This document shows, in pieces, positions 10,992 through 22,035 of a DNA stretch of 64,000 nucleotides. This stretch comes from Pyropia haitanensis. Taxonomy: Eukaryota; Rhodophyta; Bangiophyceae; Bangiales; Bangiaceae. Where the stretch lies: positions 2,046,001 through 2,110,000 of the forward strand of contig SDUX01000008.1 in the NCBI GenBank assembly GCA_008729055.1. Direction: 5' to 3'. Both the position numbers and the translations under genes were made by a program. The stretch's first letter is position 1; each line of letters begins with the position of its first letter. The notes under the pieces were generated by a model, which was not told the origin of the DNA, ran no database searches, and saw only the letters and a list, made by a program, of their open reading frames with translations.

Positions 10992-11260
10992 GCGGAGCGC
11001 CGCCACATTTTGTGGGGGGGAGCGTCGTGGCGTGCGCGCAGCCGGTGCGGGTGCCCCCGATGGGCACACCCCCAGCCGACCGTCAGCCCCGCCGCCGGCG
11101 GTCGTCTGCCGCGCACGGCGCGGCACGCTTGTCCTCGTGTCTCCCTTTTTCGCCTATGGTCGCCGGCGCGGGCGGTGCCCGTGGCCCCCCCCCCCCCCCC
11201 CACCCCCGCCCCCACCCCCCCCCCCACCGCCCCTCGCTGGCCGCGCCCCCGCCGGGCGGC
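10819..11260. other. Intergenic region between convergent genes
   Basis: This 442-base spacer between the 3' ends of the pyruvate kinase and LPMO-like genes contains G-rich runs, a (GT)n microsatellite and a C-rich block near 11180-11230. It should hold two facing 3' UTRs. No coding signal. Confidence 0.45.
10947..10989 (+). repeat. (GT)n microsatellite, about 21 units
   Basis: There is an uninterrupted run of GT dinucleotides in the 3' spacer between two convergent genes. It is a length-variable simple repeat and a potential Z-DNA-forming tract; no function is implied. Confidence 0.95.
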
Positions 11261-11355
11261 TCACCAGAGGATCAAGTCCCACACGTCCACGGGCTTGTGC
11301 GCGCCCGCCGGCACGCCCACCGCCGCGTACACCGTGGCCGCCGTCGGGTCGGCCA

Positions 11356-11417
<62 letters not shown>

Positions 11418-12181
11418 GTGTCGGCCGCCGCCGCCGCCCCGCCCGCCGCGTCGGCGGCGCCGTCGCCACCGCCGCCGCCGTCGCCACCGTCCGCGTCGTC
11501 CTCCACCGCGCCACCGTCGGCGGCGGCGCCGTCGCCCTCCTCCTCCCTGGGGCCGTTGGCGTCCCCCCCCCCCTCCCCCCCCCCCCCTCTGCGCCTTGCC
11601 CAACCACGCCGCGGACCGCCAGGCGCTCCTCCCCCATCAGCACCCCCTCCTCCTCCCCCTCTTCCTCCCACTCGTCCTCCTCCCCCTCCCCCGCGTCGAC
11701 GGCGGCCGCCCCCCCCCCCACCAGCCGCCGCGTGACCGTCCGCAGCGCCGCCCGCACCACCGCCGCCGCCCGTGACGCCTGCCGCCGCCGCCGCCGCCGT
11801 GCCGCCGCCGCCGCGGGCGCCGTGTGCGCGTCCGCCACCTGCCACTCGATCGTGTCGGCCGCCGCGGCGGGCAGCCGCCACGCCTGCGTGTCCGCCTCGC
11901 CACCACCACCGCCGCCGTCGTTGCCGCCACCGCTGCCGCCGTCGCTGCCAGTGTCGCGGCTGTCGCCGCCGGCGCCACGGCGGGCGTTGCCGCCGCCGCC
12001 GCCGTCGGCGCCGCCGCCACCACCACCACCACCACCACCACCACCACCACCACCGCTGCTGCTGCTGCCGCCGCTGCTGCTGCTGCCGCCGCCGTCGCCG
12101 CCACCGCCGCCGTCGCTGCCGCCGTCGCTGTCGTCGCCGCCGTCGCTGCCGCCAGCCGGCCGCGGGGGTGGTGGTGGTGGT

Positions 12182-12212
<31 letters not shown>

Positions 12213-12319
12213 AGTCGCAGGCCGCCGGCGGCGGCGGTGGCGGTCGCCGCCGCCGCCACCGCCGCCACCGCCGCCACCGCCGCCGCTGCCGCTGCCGCCG
12301 CTGCTGTCGCCACCGTCGC

Positions 12320-12350
<31 letters not shown>

Positions 12351-13538
12351 GCCACCGCGGCGTGCAGGCGGCGCGGTTGGGCGGCGGCGCGGCGAGCCGG
12401 CGGCGGGCTTCCCCTCTGCTGGCGGCGGCTCGGGGCGGTCGTCCCCCCCCCGCCCCCCCCCCTTGGCTCCGCCCGTGCCGGCCTTGGCAGCCGGCTCGCC
12501 CTCCCCCCCCCCCGCCTCGGCCTCCCCCCCCTCCTCGTCCTTCCCCCCCCCTCCTTGTCCTCTGCCTGGGCGGCGCCGTCACCCCCTGGCCCGGCCTTGC
12601 CGCCGGCCTTGCCGCCCGCTGCGGCGGCGGCACCCCCCCCCCCCCCCCCCCCCCCGCCTCCTCCCCCCCGTCGTCAATCCACGACCGCCGCAGCAGCGGC
12701 GGCGCGCCGCCATCCGCAAACGGCGCCGGCTTGCGCCGCGTCATGGGCCGCCCGAGGCACGGCTCGGGCCCGCACACGCCCGGCGCGGACGTGGACGACA
12801 GGCACATGCCCGCCGCGTCGGGGCCGGGCACAAACTGGGCGGTCGCGACGGGCACGACCGGCCCGCCGCCGCGGATGCGGACGTACGCGCACTGCCAGTA
12901 GTCGGCAAAAAAGCTGCGGAGGGCCCCCCCCGAGTCGGCCGGGTCGTCCCCCCCCCCCCATACCACACCCACCCAAACACATAGTCCCCGTCGGGGTAGA
13001 TGGCCGGCACCGTAAACGAGTGGCGGAACGCCACCGTGTCGGTGCCACAGTAGAGCGGCGACGTCCGCCGCTGTTGCTCCGCCTTGGGGCCCGTACACGG
13101 CACGATCGTGCCGGCGCCCCAGCAGCCATAGTGAAACGCAAACGCCGCGTGGGCGGTCGCGTTGGCCTTGGCCGCCACCGGCACGAGCGTGACGCGCACA
13201 AAGCCCGACCGCTTGTGGCCGTTGCGGAGGTACGCGTACGTCTGCGTGGAGCCACGGGCCCAGGTGGTGGCGGGCGCGTCGGGGCTCGTATCCGTCACCG
13301 CCGAGTACTCGGGGCCGCACGGGCCTTTGCACGTGCCGACGTGGGGGGGGGCGCCGCCGAGGCGGCACTCGCTGGGGTTGGTCACCCGCGGGCTGCTCAT
13401 CGTCGAGTGCGCCGCCGCGGGGGTGGGCGCGGACGCCGCCGCCGCGGCGGCGGCGGCCAGCACCGCCGCCGCGGCGGTGGTGAGCAGCCGCCGCCGCCGC
13501 CGGGGGGGGGGGGGGCGCCGCAGCCACGCCATGGCCAT
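11261..13538 (-). CDS. Secreted LPMO-like (histidine-brace) protein with long low-complexity tail
   Basis: The ATG at 13538-13536 starts MAMAWLRR, followed by a basic N-region and a long Ala/Leu signal peptide ending AAA before His44. That would make histidine the first mature residue, the hallmark of lytic polysaccharide monooxygenases. A second brace-type His lies in RNGHKRSGFVRVTLVP (His108), resembling the NHxGxF...LxP motif of AA15/AA10-like enzymes. Cys pairs, FAFHYGCWGAG, IYPDGDYVFGWVW and FFADYWQCAYVRI complete a ~190-residue domain. LPMOs use one copper and peroxide/O2 to cleave chitin, cellulose or other glycans. After the domain comes a Gly/Ala/Arg-rich region with AWRLPAAAADTIEWQVADAH, ending KPVDVWDLILW and TGA at 11261-11263. 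Reading requires frame changes at the C runs near 12950-12959 and 11560-11585, and possibly others in 12360-12660. The tail could instead be a separate gene. Activity and substrate are not shown. Confidence 0.65.
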
Positions 13539-15370
13539 GCTGGTTGGTCGTCACCGTCTCGGGGAAGTCGGGGGGGGGGGGGGGGGGGCAGAGGGAGAGG
13601 CGGACAGACGGGAACGGTGGCGCGGCACGTACGACGGCACCGACGGCGGCGGGAGCAAAGTCACCCGAGGTCACCCGCCACCGCCCGCGTCGCGCGGCTT
13701 TCGCGTCGGCTGCGCGGGTGCGCCGTCGACCAGGAGCGCCGGCGGCGGCGTGGCCGCCGCGGCCTCACCCCGGGGACCCGCGGCGGTGCCGTTGCGGCGT
13801 CTGCACCGCCGTGGTTGCCAGCAGAGAGGGGCGACCGCGCCGGTGGCGTGGCGGCCGCCCCCGCGACGCTGCCATCAGGTGGGGTTTGGCGGTAGGTAGG
13901 GTCCAGGGGGGGGGGGGTTTGGCCGCCACAGGCGCCGCCGCGACCCCTGGCGGAGCGCCTTCCCCCCCCTCCCAGTCGCCCTTGCGCCTGCTCGTCTGCA
14001 CTCACGGGTGGCCCGCACGGGTGGTCTACCGCGACCAAGTCCACTCCTTCCCTCCCCCCTCCCCCATCAGCGCGCGCTCTGCCATTCTCCCCCCCTCCCC
14101 AGCGGACCTTCATGAATGCCGCCAGTGCCGACAGTTCATAGCGACGAGCGAGGGGAGAGGTGCTTTTGGTGGCCGCCCCCGCCACAAGGACCTCCCGCGG
14201 GGCGCGTTGGGGGAAGCGGGCGGCGCCGCCGCGGCGCCCGCCGCGCCGCCGCGGTGCGTCGCGACCGGCCGCGCCCGTTGCATTCTTTTCAAAAAGAAAC
14301 GGGAGCGCGCGCGCGGGGGGGGTGCCAGATCCAACCGCGGTGCGTCTGCGCGAGAGCCAGGGTGGCACCCCCGCGATGGCTGGCACGGGCGGCTGCTGCG
14401 CCTCGTCCCGCGTCCGCCTCCACTCCCGTCGCCCACATCAATTGCGTGTCCTTGATTGAGCTTGGAAAATAGAATTTTCGAGGCATGGGACCGCCCCCAT
14501 CTCTCGAAACATTTCTATTCAGTGCCAACGTGGTTAGTGTTGAAAAAGAGAAGAAACAGACGAAAGAACAAAGGCGCCGAGAGTGTGCGCGGGGGGCGGG
14601 GCGGGGGACGGCAGCGACGGCAGCGACGGCAGCGACGCCGTCTGGCGAGGACGTGTCGCATGCACGTCCAGCGCGCCCACACCGCGGCTAGGGCGCCGCC
14701 CGGGAGACCCCTCAGCGGGTCGCGCAGCAGCCTCGACTCCCGGCTGCTGTCCGCCGCGTGCACGCGTGGCGTTGCCGTCCCGCTGGTGGCGATCGCACGC
14801 TCGGGTAGGGAGCGCGTGCCGCCGCGGCGGCGGCCGCGCCACCGCCTCCGACGCTGCCGCCGCCGACGCCCAATGGCCGCCGGCGGGGGGATCGGCGCGC
14901 CAACCGCCCAGTGCCAACACACGCACCGGCGCTCCCGACGGGGCGCTCGTGCCACGCCGCTGCAGGGGGGCGCGACGCCCGCGGCGGCATCAGCGCGCGG
15001 CGGGGGGGAGCACGTTGGCGGGGGAATGGCGTAGCGCGGCTGTCGCTGTGATGGACCCTCTGGTCAGGTGCGGGCACAGGGGGGTGGTGGGGGGGAGTGG
15101 CAGGGGGGAGGCGGCAAAACAGGACGGAGCGCGGCGCGACGCCCGCCGCCGCGACGCCCGCTTCCCCAAGCCGTGCCAGACTGGGGTGGGGGCGGCCGCC
15201 AGACGGGGCGGCTGACCCGCCCGCCACCCCCTCTGCGCGCTGGCGCTCCTACCCCCACCGCCCCACCCCCGCCGTCGCCGCCACCGCCGCGCCGAGCGCG
15301 GCGGTTGTCACCCCATCCACCCCCCCAGCAGCGCGTCCCCCCCCCCCCCCCCGCCCACGCGATCACCACG
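13539..15370. other. Intergenic region upstream of the LPMO-like gene
   Basis: This 1.8 kb lies between the start of the LPMO-like gene and the 3' end of the methyltransferase-like gene, both on the minus strand. It is mostly GC-rich repetitive sequence with an AT-richer patch at 14440-14580. Long open frames exist on both strands, but they start from non-ATG codons and have shadow-like composition. No supported gene. Confidence 0.4.
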
Positions 15371-15965
15371 TCATCGCACGCACCCACCGCGGGCGCGGGG
15401 GTGGCGCCCCCCGCCCTCCCCCCACCCCCCCCCCCCCCCCGCCGCCGGCGTCGCGCCCAGCTTGACCAGCGCGGCGCCGTAGCCACGCTCAGCCAGCCAC
15501 AGGCAGCGGTCCCACTCGACGGCGGCCTTGGCCGCCGCGCGCAGCGGCGGCACCCCCCCCCCCCCCCCCCCCCCCCGCACCCACCGCCGCGGCCGCGGCG
15601 GTCACCGCGGCCCAGCCGTCGCTGCCAGCGTCGGCTTCCGCCGCGGCGGTGGGGGCGCCCCCCCCCCCCAGCACCCGCCGGAGGGTGGCGGACCGGGGCA
15701 CCCGTGCGGCGGGCGCGCAGCAGGGCGCGAGCGCAACCGCCGCCGCGCCCGCCGCGACCGCCGCGGCGGCCGCGTCGTCGGCGGCACCACCGCAGACGCC
15801 CAGGCCGAGGGCGACCGCAAAGGGCGCGCCATAGTCGCGGACGGGGGTGTGGGCGACGGCCAGGCGGGGGACGGGCGGCGGCGGGGGGGGTGCCGCCGCC
15901 GGGGCACCGCCGTCGCAGTCGGCGGCGGCGGTGGTGGTGGTGGTGGTGGCCGCGGCGGCGGCGGC

Positions 15966-15998
<33 letters not shown>

Positions 15999-16230
15999 AG
16001 CGGCGACGGCGCCGCCCGCGGTGGCGGCCGCGTCCACCACCACCACCCGCCGGTCGGGCCACAGCGTGGCGGCGGCAACGCCGAGGCGCCCCACCCCCCC
16101 ACACACGTCGACAAGGTCCCCAGGGGGGGCGGCCGCCACCGCGGGCGCGGCGAGCGTCAGCACCGCCGCCATCCGCGCGCGCGCCACCGCCCCACGGCGG
16201 GGGAGGGGAGCGGGGGGTGGGGGGGCGGCG

Positions 16231-16280
<50 letters not shown>

Positions 16281-16677
16281 GTCGGCGGCAGCAGCAGCGG
16301 CAGCGGCGGGCCGGCGGCGGCGGCCGCGACGCCGCGACGCGGCGGGGCTGGCGGCGGTGGTGGTGGCGGCGGCGGCGGCGGCGGCACCGCCGGGGACGGC
16401 CGCGGGGGGGAGTGCCGCCCAGGGGGTGGCGCCAAAGAGGAAGGCGACGAGCGCCGCAGACGGGGGCGGCGGCCGCCCCAGCTGCGGCGGCGCCGTCGGG
16501 GGCGCCGCGGCGTGCGCAGCGGCGGCCGCACCCCCGCCGCCGCGGGTGCCGCCGTCACGGCCCGTGGCGGCGGCCGCGGCTGCCGCAGCGGCGGTGCCAC
16601 CGCCGCCGCCGATACCACCGCCGCCGCCGCCACCACCGCCACCATTGGCGCACCCCCTGCCGCCATCACCACCGCCA

Positions 16678-16709
<32 letters not shown>

Positions 16710-16925
16710 ACCACCACCGCCACCACCGCCACCACCACCACCACCGCCGTCGCGGTCACGGCCGCGGTCGCCACCACCGCCATCGTCCACGCCGGCAGCA
16801 ACCGCCGCGGCGAGCGCCCCCCCCCCCAGCGGCAGCCGGTACACGGGCCGCGCCGGCGGGTGCGCCCAGACGCGGCGGAGGGTGGCGGCCACCGCCGGGT
16901 GCGCGTCGGGCGGGGGCGCCCGCAT
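15371..16925 (-). CDS. GSTCD-like methyltransferase-fold protein
   Basis: The ATG at 16925-16923 starts MRAPPPDAHPAVAATLRRVW, then ARPVYRLPLGGGAL and long Gly/Ala tracts. A Rossmann methyltransferase motif I appears at DLVDVCGGVGRLGVAAATLW then PDRRVVVVDAAA (about residues 265-290). Farther on come LGLGVCGGAADDAAAAAVAA and ALAPCCAPAARVPRSATLRR (about residue 400). This arrangement, HACG-like then PCC...PRS..., matches the C-terminal half of human GSTCD and its METTL25/TRM13-type relatives. At the G runs near 15540-15570 the frame shifts to give EWDRCLWLAERGYGAALVKL, equivalent to the conserved DLDRA..AEE.GY segment near the GSTCD end. A further G run near 15421-15440 leaves the true C-terminus uncertain (15371 or somewhat downstream). 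GSTCD biochemistry is poorly defined, so SAM-dependent methylation is an inference from the fold. Confidence 0.65.
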
Positions 16926-17574
16926 CGTGGCGGGGGGGGGGGCCAGCGGCCGGCGAGAGGGGGGGGGTCGCCACAGGGGGCGGGGGGGTGGGGGGGGGGG
17001 GGGGGGTTGGGCGGAGCTGGGGGGGGGGGGTGCCGCCGCGCGCGCGGGGGGGCGGGGGGGGGGGGGGGTTGGCGACGGCGGCGCGGCGCCGCGTCGGAAT
17101 GACGGCGACGGGTGCAGCAGCGGCGCGGCGCGGCGATTGCGCGGATCAAAAACGGCGGTGGGGGAGGAGGCACGCCGACCATCGAGCGGGCGGGCGGGGG
17201 GTGACACGCTCGCGAGAAGCCGCGCCCGCGCTCGCCCCTGCCTCCTCCTCCCCCCTCCCCCCTCGCCCCTCGCCCCTCGCCCCTCTCCCCTCTCCCCTCT
17301 CCCCTCGCCTCTCCCCCCTCCCCTCTCGCCCCTCCCCCCTCGCCCCTCTCCTCTCCCCCCTCCACTCTCGCCCCTCCCCCCTCGCCCCTCGCCCCTCTCC
17401 CCCCTCCCCTCGCCCCTCGCCCCTCGCCCCCCCCCCCAACCAGCGGGGGCCACGCCCCCTACGCTCCCCCCCCCCCCTCCCCCCCTCTGCAGCCGCCCGC
17501 ACGGCCGCCCACAGCAGCGCGTCGTGCCCCCCCTTCCTCTCCGCCTCGCCCCCCCCCCCACCGCCGCCGCGGCA

Positions 17575-17629
<55 letters not shown>

Positions 17630-17640
17630 GCGCCGCCCCC
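16926..17640. other. Spacer between two minus-strand genes
   Basis: This 0.7 kb holds the presumed promoter or 5' UTR of the methyltransferase-like gene, the 3' end of the GNAT-containing gene and a large polypyrimidine block. One minus-strand frame happens to be open right across it, so a single fused gene cannot be excluded, but the predicted peptide is pure low complexity (Gly/Arg/Glu). Confidence 0.4.
17226..17450 (+). repeat. Polypyrimidine (CCCCT/CTCGCC) minisatellite-like tract
   Basis: The plus strand is almost pure C and T with a sprinkling of G for over 200 bases. It is built from imperfect units such as CCCCTCGCCCCTCTCCCCTC; the minus strand is polypurine. Such mirror-like polypurine/polypyrimidine blocks can form triplex (H-DNA) and are prone to length change. 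It lies between two minus-strand genes. Confidence 0.85.
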
Positions 17641-17851
17641 CCCCCTCCCCCCGCGCCGCCCGCGGCGGCCGCCACAAACACGTCCACCACCGCGGGCGGG
17701 CCGCCGGGCGGCGGCAGCACCACCGCCTCGGCCACCCGCACCAGCCGCGGGGCCTCGGCCGCGGCGGCCACCGCGGCGACAACGCGTGCGGCGGTGGCCG
17801 CGGGCGGCTCACCGGCGCGCACCATCGCGGCGAGAAAGGTCGGCGCGGGCA

Positions 17852-17903
<52 letters not shown>

Positions 17904-18526
17904 TCCGTTCGCATGGCCACTGGCACCGCCGCGGCCACCGCCACCGACGCTGCCGCCGTCCCCGTCGCGGTCGCCGCTGTCGCTATCGACGGGCGCGGCG
18001 GGCGGGCCACCCGCCGCCCCGAGCGGCGGCAGCAGCAGCACCCGCACGCCCCGGACGAGCGCGCCCACCCGCGCCACATACGCGGCGGGCGCGACAAACA
18101 GCTCCCCCCCCCCCGTGTCCACCACGTGCGCCCCCCCCCCCCCGTCGTTGGCGTCGCGGTCGGCGGCGCGCTCCCCCCCACCAGCCGCTTCTCGTACGCC
18201 GCGTCACACCGGGCGGTCGACACGCCCGCCGCCGCCGTATACCCCGACGCCTCGTACAGCGCGACCGCCGCTGGGAGGGCGGCGGCGGTCTCGACGGCGG
18301 CGAGCGTGGCGCCGGCGGCGGCGGCGCGCGCCTCGGCGGCGGCGAGGAGGAAGGCGCCGACGCCCCGCCGCCGCGCGGGGGGGGACAGGTACATCTTGCG
18401 GATCTCGACGCGGCCGCCCGCCGCGGCGAGCGCCGCCGCCACCACCGCGCGCGCGGCGGGGTGGGCCGCCGCGGCGGTGGAGGGGGGGGGGGGGTCCGGG
18501 CGCCCGCGTCGGCGTCGACGGTGGGA

Positions 18527-18558
<32 letters not shown>

Positions 18559-18891
18559 AGCGGCAGCAGCGACAACAGCGTCGGCAGCGTCGGCGGCGGC
18601 GGTCTCGGCGGTCTCGGCGGCGGCGGGCCGCCACGCGGCGCTGCCAACGACCGCGCCGGCGGCGTCGAGGACGACCCAAAACTCCCCCCCCACCGCCGCG
18701 TACGCAGCCGCCGGGTCGAGCACGTCCGCGTCGGCGGCGGCGGGCTCAAACGCCAGCCCGTGCTCGGCGAGCGCCGCGCCAATCACCGCCGCGACGGCGG
18801 GCGTGTCGGCGGGCGCCCACGAGCGGACGGTCATGCCGGCAACGTGGGTGGTAAAGGCGGGGGGGTGGGGTGGGGGGAGGGGGGCGCCCAT
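17640..18891 (-). CDS. GNAT-family N-acetyltransferase with unknown C-terminal region
   Basis: The ATG at 18891 gives MGAPLPPPHPPAFTTHVAG; a second ATG at 18834 (MTVRSWAPADTPAVAAVIGA) is the more usual GNAT start. The N-terminal half continues GEFWVVLDAAGAVVGSAAWR, a typical GNAT beta-strand region. After a poly-Ala insert and one frame change at the G run near 18480-18493, the acetyl-CoA-binding motif A follows: VEIRKMYLSPPARRRGVGAF (R-R-x-G-x-G/A type), then AVALYEASGYTAA and YEKRL, the family's C-terminal signature. A second frame change near the C run 18131-18141 opens a further region (ELFVAPAAYVARVGALVRGV and RLVRVAEAVVLPP) of unknown kind that fades into poly-Ala by about 17640. Acetyl-CoA-dependent acetyltransferase activity is likely; the substrate is unknown. 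The exact 3' end is not determined. Confidence 0.65.
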
Positions 18892-20812
18892 GGCTACGAG
18901 ACGACGAGACAAACGGAAAAAAAAAAAAAAAGAAACAGGGGGGGGAGGGCGGAGGGGGGAGGGTGGAGGGGGGTGGTGGGGAGGGAGGGCGCGCCGCCCC
19001 AGAACGCGCTGCGGTCGGCGGAGGTGGCAACGATGGTGGCGGGTGTGTGGGTGGAGATGGGGGGGGAAGAGGGGTGCCCCGCGGCGGGAAGAGTGGACAA
19101 CGGGCCGGGGGAAGCCCGGAGGGAGGAGACGGGAGGCGGGTCACCGTGGCAGTGGCGGCGGGTAGGGGCGCGGCGGCAGGAGCGGCGCGCCGCGACGGGC
19201 GATGGCAGCGGGCGGTTTGGCGGGGGACGTTGACGGGTGCCGCGATCGCCGAGCCCGCCACGAGGGCGTCTCGGTGCGGGATCAACAACCCCGCCTCTGG
19301 TCTGCGTGGCCACAGATGCCGCAGCCGGAGGCGGGCGCCGCGGCTCCCGCACGAAACAGGACCGGGACCCCCCCCTACCCCGTCCACCCCCTCCACCCAC
19401 CGCCTCCACCCACCCCCCGACGCTCAGCGATCAGCGCTTCCGGTGCGGGTGACGGGTGGGCGGCATGGGGGGGGGCGGGTGGGCAGGCGGAGCAGTCGGG
19501 GTGGGTGCGGGGTTGGCGGGCTGGGCGGGATTGGCGGCGGCGGGGCGGGGGGTGCCGCCCATCACTGGCGGCAAACCCGGTCTGCGTCGCCGCGTGATGG
19601 GGCGGCGGCGGTGCGCCGGGGCGGGGAGGGGGTGCGAGCGAGCGGGGGAGCGGAGGGCAGGGGGAAGGCCGGCGGATCCTCGGCAGCGGCAACCGCCACG
19701 GCCCGCCCGCTCGCGGGCGGGCCATGGCGTGGGGGTCGAGCGTCAGGGTGCAACACTGTTTTTGGCAACTTCTTGCTGGGAGTGGCGGTGCGGGGGGGGG
19801 GGCAGGCGGAAGTGACGAACACGCGCGAGCACAGGCGGCTCAAAGACGGAGCGTCAGAGGGAGGGGACGGGCCATGTGGTCATCGTTTCTATTTGGCGGG
19901 GAGTGGTGGGTGCCGCGGGGCGTGGAGGAGCGCGGGCGGTAGAGGTGGCGGGGCCAGCGGTAGGGGTGCGCCGGCCAAGGATGCGGTGCGGAGCCCAGAT
20001 CCCGGACGGACACCGCAGCGGGGCTCACGCTGACGGCACCGCGTGGGAGCGGCCCACAACTCATGCCGGGCAAGCGCAAGATGGAGCTCCAGCGTATCGT
20101 CGAGCTGCAGCTCCTGCACTGTGCCCTCCTGGCGGGTCTCTCTGTGCCCTTCCTGCGGGCCTCCGTCAAGACATTGAGTCCACCGACGAAGACGCGGGCA
20201 TCGTCGACAGCAGCCTCCACCGAGACAGGTTGGCTCCTTCAATCTGCCAAAGATACGAAACATGAAAAGTCAATCGTGGAATCCTCGTCGACAACGTCCG
20301 ACTCTCGGTGAACGCGCACCCGTCTCGGGTCACATGCATGAAGACGATCATGACACCTGTGGGTGGCTGCATCCGCCATCGTCAACGTATGGGAACGGCA
20401 CTGAAAAGGCGCAAGCCGTGCGTTGGCAGCGAGTCAGTAGGTGCGAAGTCGATGTTCCCTCCGACCCCTGGCTCATTCAGCGACCAGCTACAGGCAAGAC
20501 CTGATCAACGGCGACTGCGTGCACAAATTGGCGGTTGAGCGGCGTCGTATCTCGTTTGGCGTGAAGGGGCGCGGCAAGGTAAGTTTGGCCAGCGCTGGAC
20601 AATCGCAGCTTCCTCCAGCGCGCGCTCAGGTGCTGCAAAACGGCGACTCAATGTACAGGCATCGACTGCTACTCTGTTCCCGCGAAAAAGTGGATGTTGC
20701 TCGGACGTACAGGTGTGGATTCATTGGTCCAGATGGCGAATTTATGCACCTTCACATCCCGTCAACGTCCACTTGTTATCGGACGCACACTACGTAAATC
20801 GCACCCTCTGCG
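18892..20812. other. Gene-poor region
   Basis: This is upstream of the minus-strand GNAT gene. 18905-19560 is GC-rich and purine-rich (an A run at 18918-18931). From about 20000 the composition becomes much less GC-rich and stays so into the TIR element. Short open frames occur on both strands around 20040-20640 without recognisable similarity or low-complexity coding signature. I see no supported gene; relics of mobile DNA are possible. Confidence 0.4.
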
Positions 20813-22035
20813 CAGTGCCCCCTGTCGCTGGATCCACTTAAAGAGCTCACCAAGCGCAGAACCTTGCAGAACACTTGATAAGTAGCCTACTCAATCCTTC
20901 CTGGAGGCCCCGTAAAGGCTGGTTTTTTGATGAGATCACAAAAAATGCTGATAACGACCTGACCCAGATACTGTCGACGACCTACGAGGTACCATCAGAC
21001 GCACCAGAGAGAGGGCTATGCAGAGAGGTATAAAAAGTTCCGACAATCAGTGGGTGGAGAAAAAATCATGAAATTACCAGCAAATCAAGAACCCCCTCCT
21101 CGAGGAGGTGCCCCGCTATCTTCTTGAAGAGCTTCCGTTCGCTGCGCTTTGATGCAAGTACGGCCCTAACCACCGTTTTCAAACCCTCCTTTGAACAACC
21201 AGTGCGGGTGTATCGACCCTGGACGGGGCACTTGCGAAGCTCTGAGGAATTGATCACGTGCGACGCATCCTGTATCTCGCTGGTCTGGCGCGTCTCTGTG
21301 GACTGCTTTTGTCCATGGTAGAGAGAAGTACACAGGTCCGCTGTCTGGTGCCTGGTCCACCATCACCCAATGGCGTGTGTTGCGACGTGTGTGGCAGCAG
21401 CGCCAACGTCAATCCGCAGCCTGTGACTACGGCAGGCCCTGCCGGTCCCGTCGGCGGGGCGACGTGGATGACCTGCCACCCAACCCGCATCAACACGGGT
21501 GCACAGAGTCAATGCCCTCACACCGGAAGAGGTGGAATGCCATCGGATTGTGAAAACGAGCACAGGGACAGTGACAGACCGTGCCACTGTGAAGGTCGTC
21601 GTGTGCAGCACCGCACTGTAGATCGAGTCGTTTTCTCTCCTGGTTTTGACCCGAGCACGCGCCTCAGGTCACGGACACGGCCGCTTCGTGTCGTCTTCCG
21701 GGGTCCCATTCGACGTCTGTAGCCCGGGGGTCGGGACGTGTCGTTGGTCACGATTGGGCCGAGTTTCTCGCCACTACGAGGACTGTTAGGCAGAATTTAC
21801 TAAAGTTGAAATGTAATGAGACGTTCCTCAACGCATGTGTCACTCGACGTCAATATCGTACTTTTCAATTAATGTGCTACTAAGTGTACAAATCGAAACC
21901 TAATCTGGCCGTGTCGTGCCGCGCGCGGCGGCTTGAAGAGGACGCTCTTCAAGGAAAGTCAACGTCTCTTCAAGCCTTTCGGGCTGGTTGAGCTCTTGAC
22001 GTGGATCCCGCAACAAGGATCACTGCGCTGGACGC
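20813..22035. mobile_element. TIR element copy 1, non-autonomous (about 1.2 kb)
   Basis: The ends are imperfect terminal inverted repeats of about 45 bases. The left end runs GCGCAGTG...GGATCCAC...AAGAGCTCA...AGC. The reverse complement of the right end runs GCGCAGTG...GGATCCAC...AAGAGCTCA...AGC with a few mismatches. Interior landmarks are shared with the copy at 37082-38216 in inverted orientation: GCAGAACCTTGCAGAA (near 20857), CCCCGTAAAGGC (near 20910) and CTTCAAGGAAA...TTCAAGCC (near 21950-21990). The body is AT-rich compared with the genes and has no transposase-like frame, so this looks like a MITE-like non-autonomous DNA transposon. I could not define a target-site duplication. Confidence 0.7.

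Noticed and set aside
12915..12962. Possible 48-base intron (GTATGG...CCGCAG) in the LPMO-like gene
   Set aside because: It is far shorter than the other introns here (238-426 bases), and a one-base change in the adjacent C run explains the frame switch while keeping plausible protein sequence.
13661..14386. 241-residue minus-strand frame upstream of the LPMO-like gene
   Set aside because: Its apparent start is GTG and no motif is recognised; composition alone can account for it.
16680..16750. A run of CCACCACCACC that could be read as poly-His or a CRISPR-like repeat
   Set aside because: It is a simple triplet repeat without unique spacers and codes for Gly in the antisense gene.
15068..19165. 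A 1365-residue plus-strand open frame
   Set aside because: It is antisense to the methyltransferase-like and GNAT genes, consists of Arg/Pro/His/Ala runs and has no recognisable motif.
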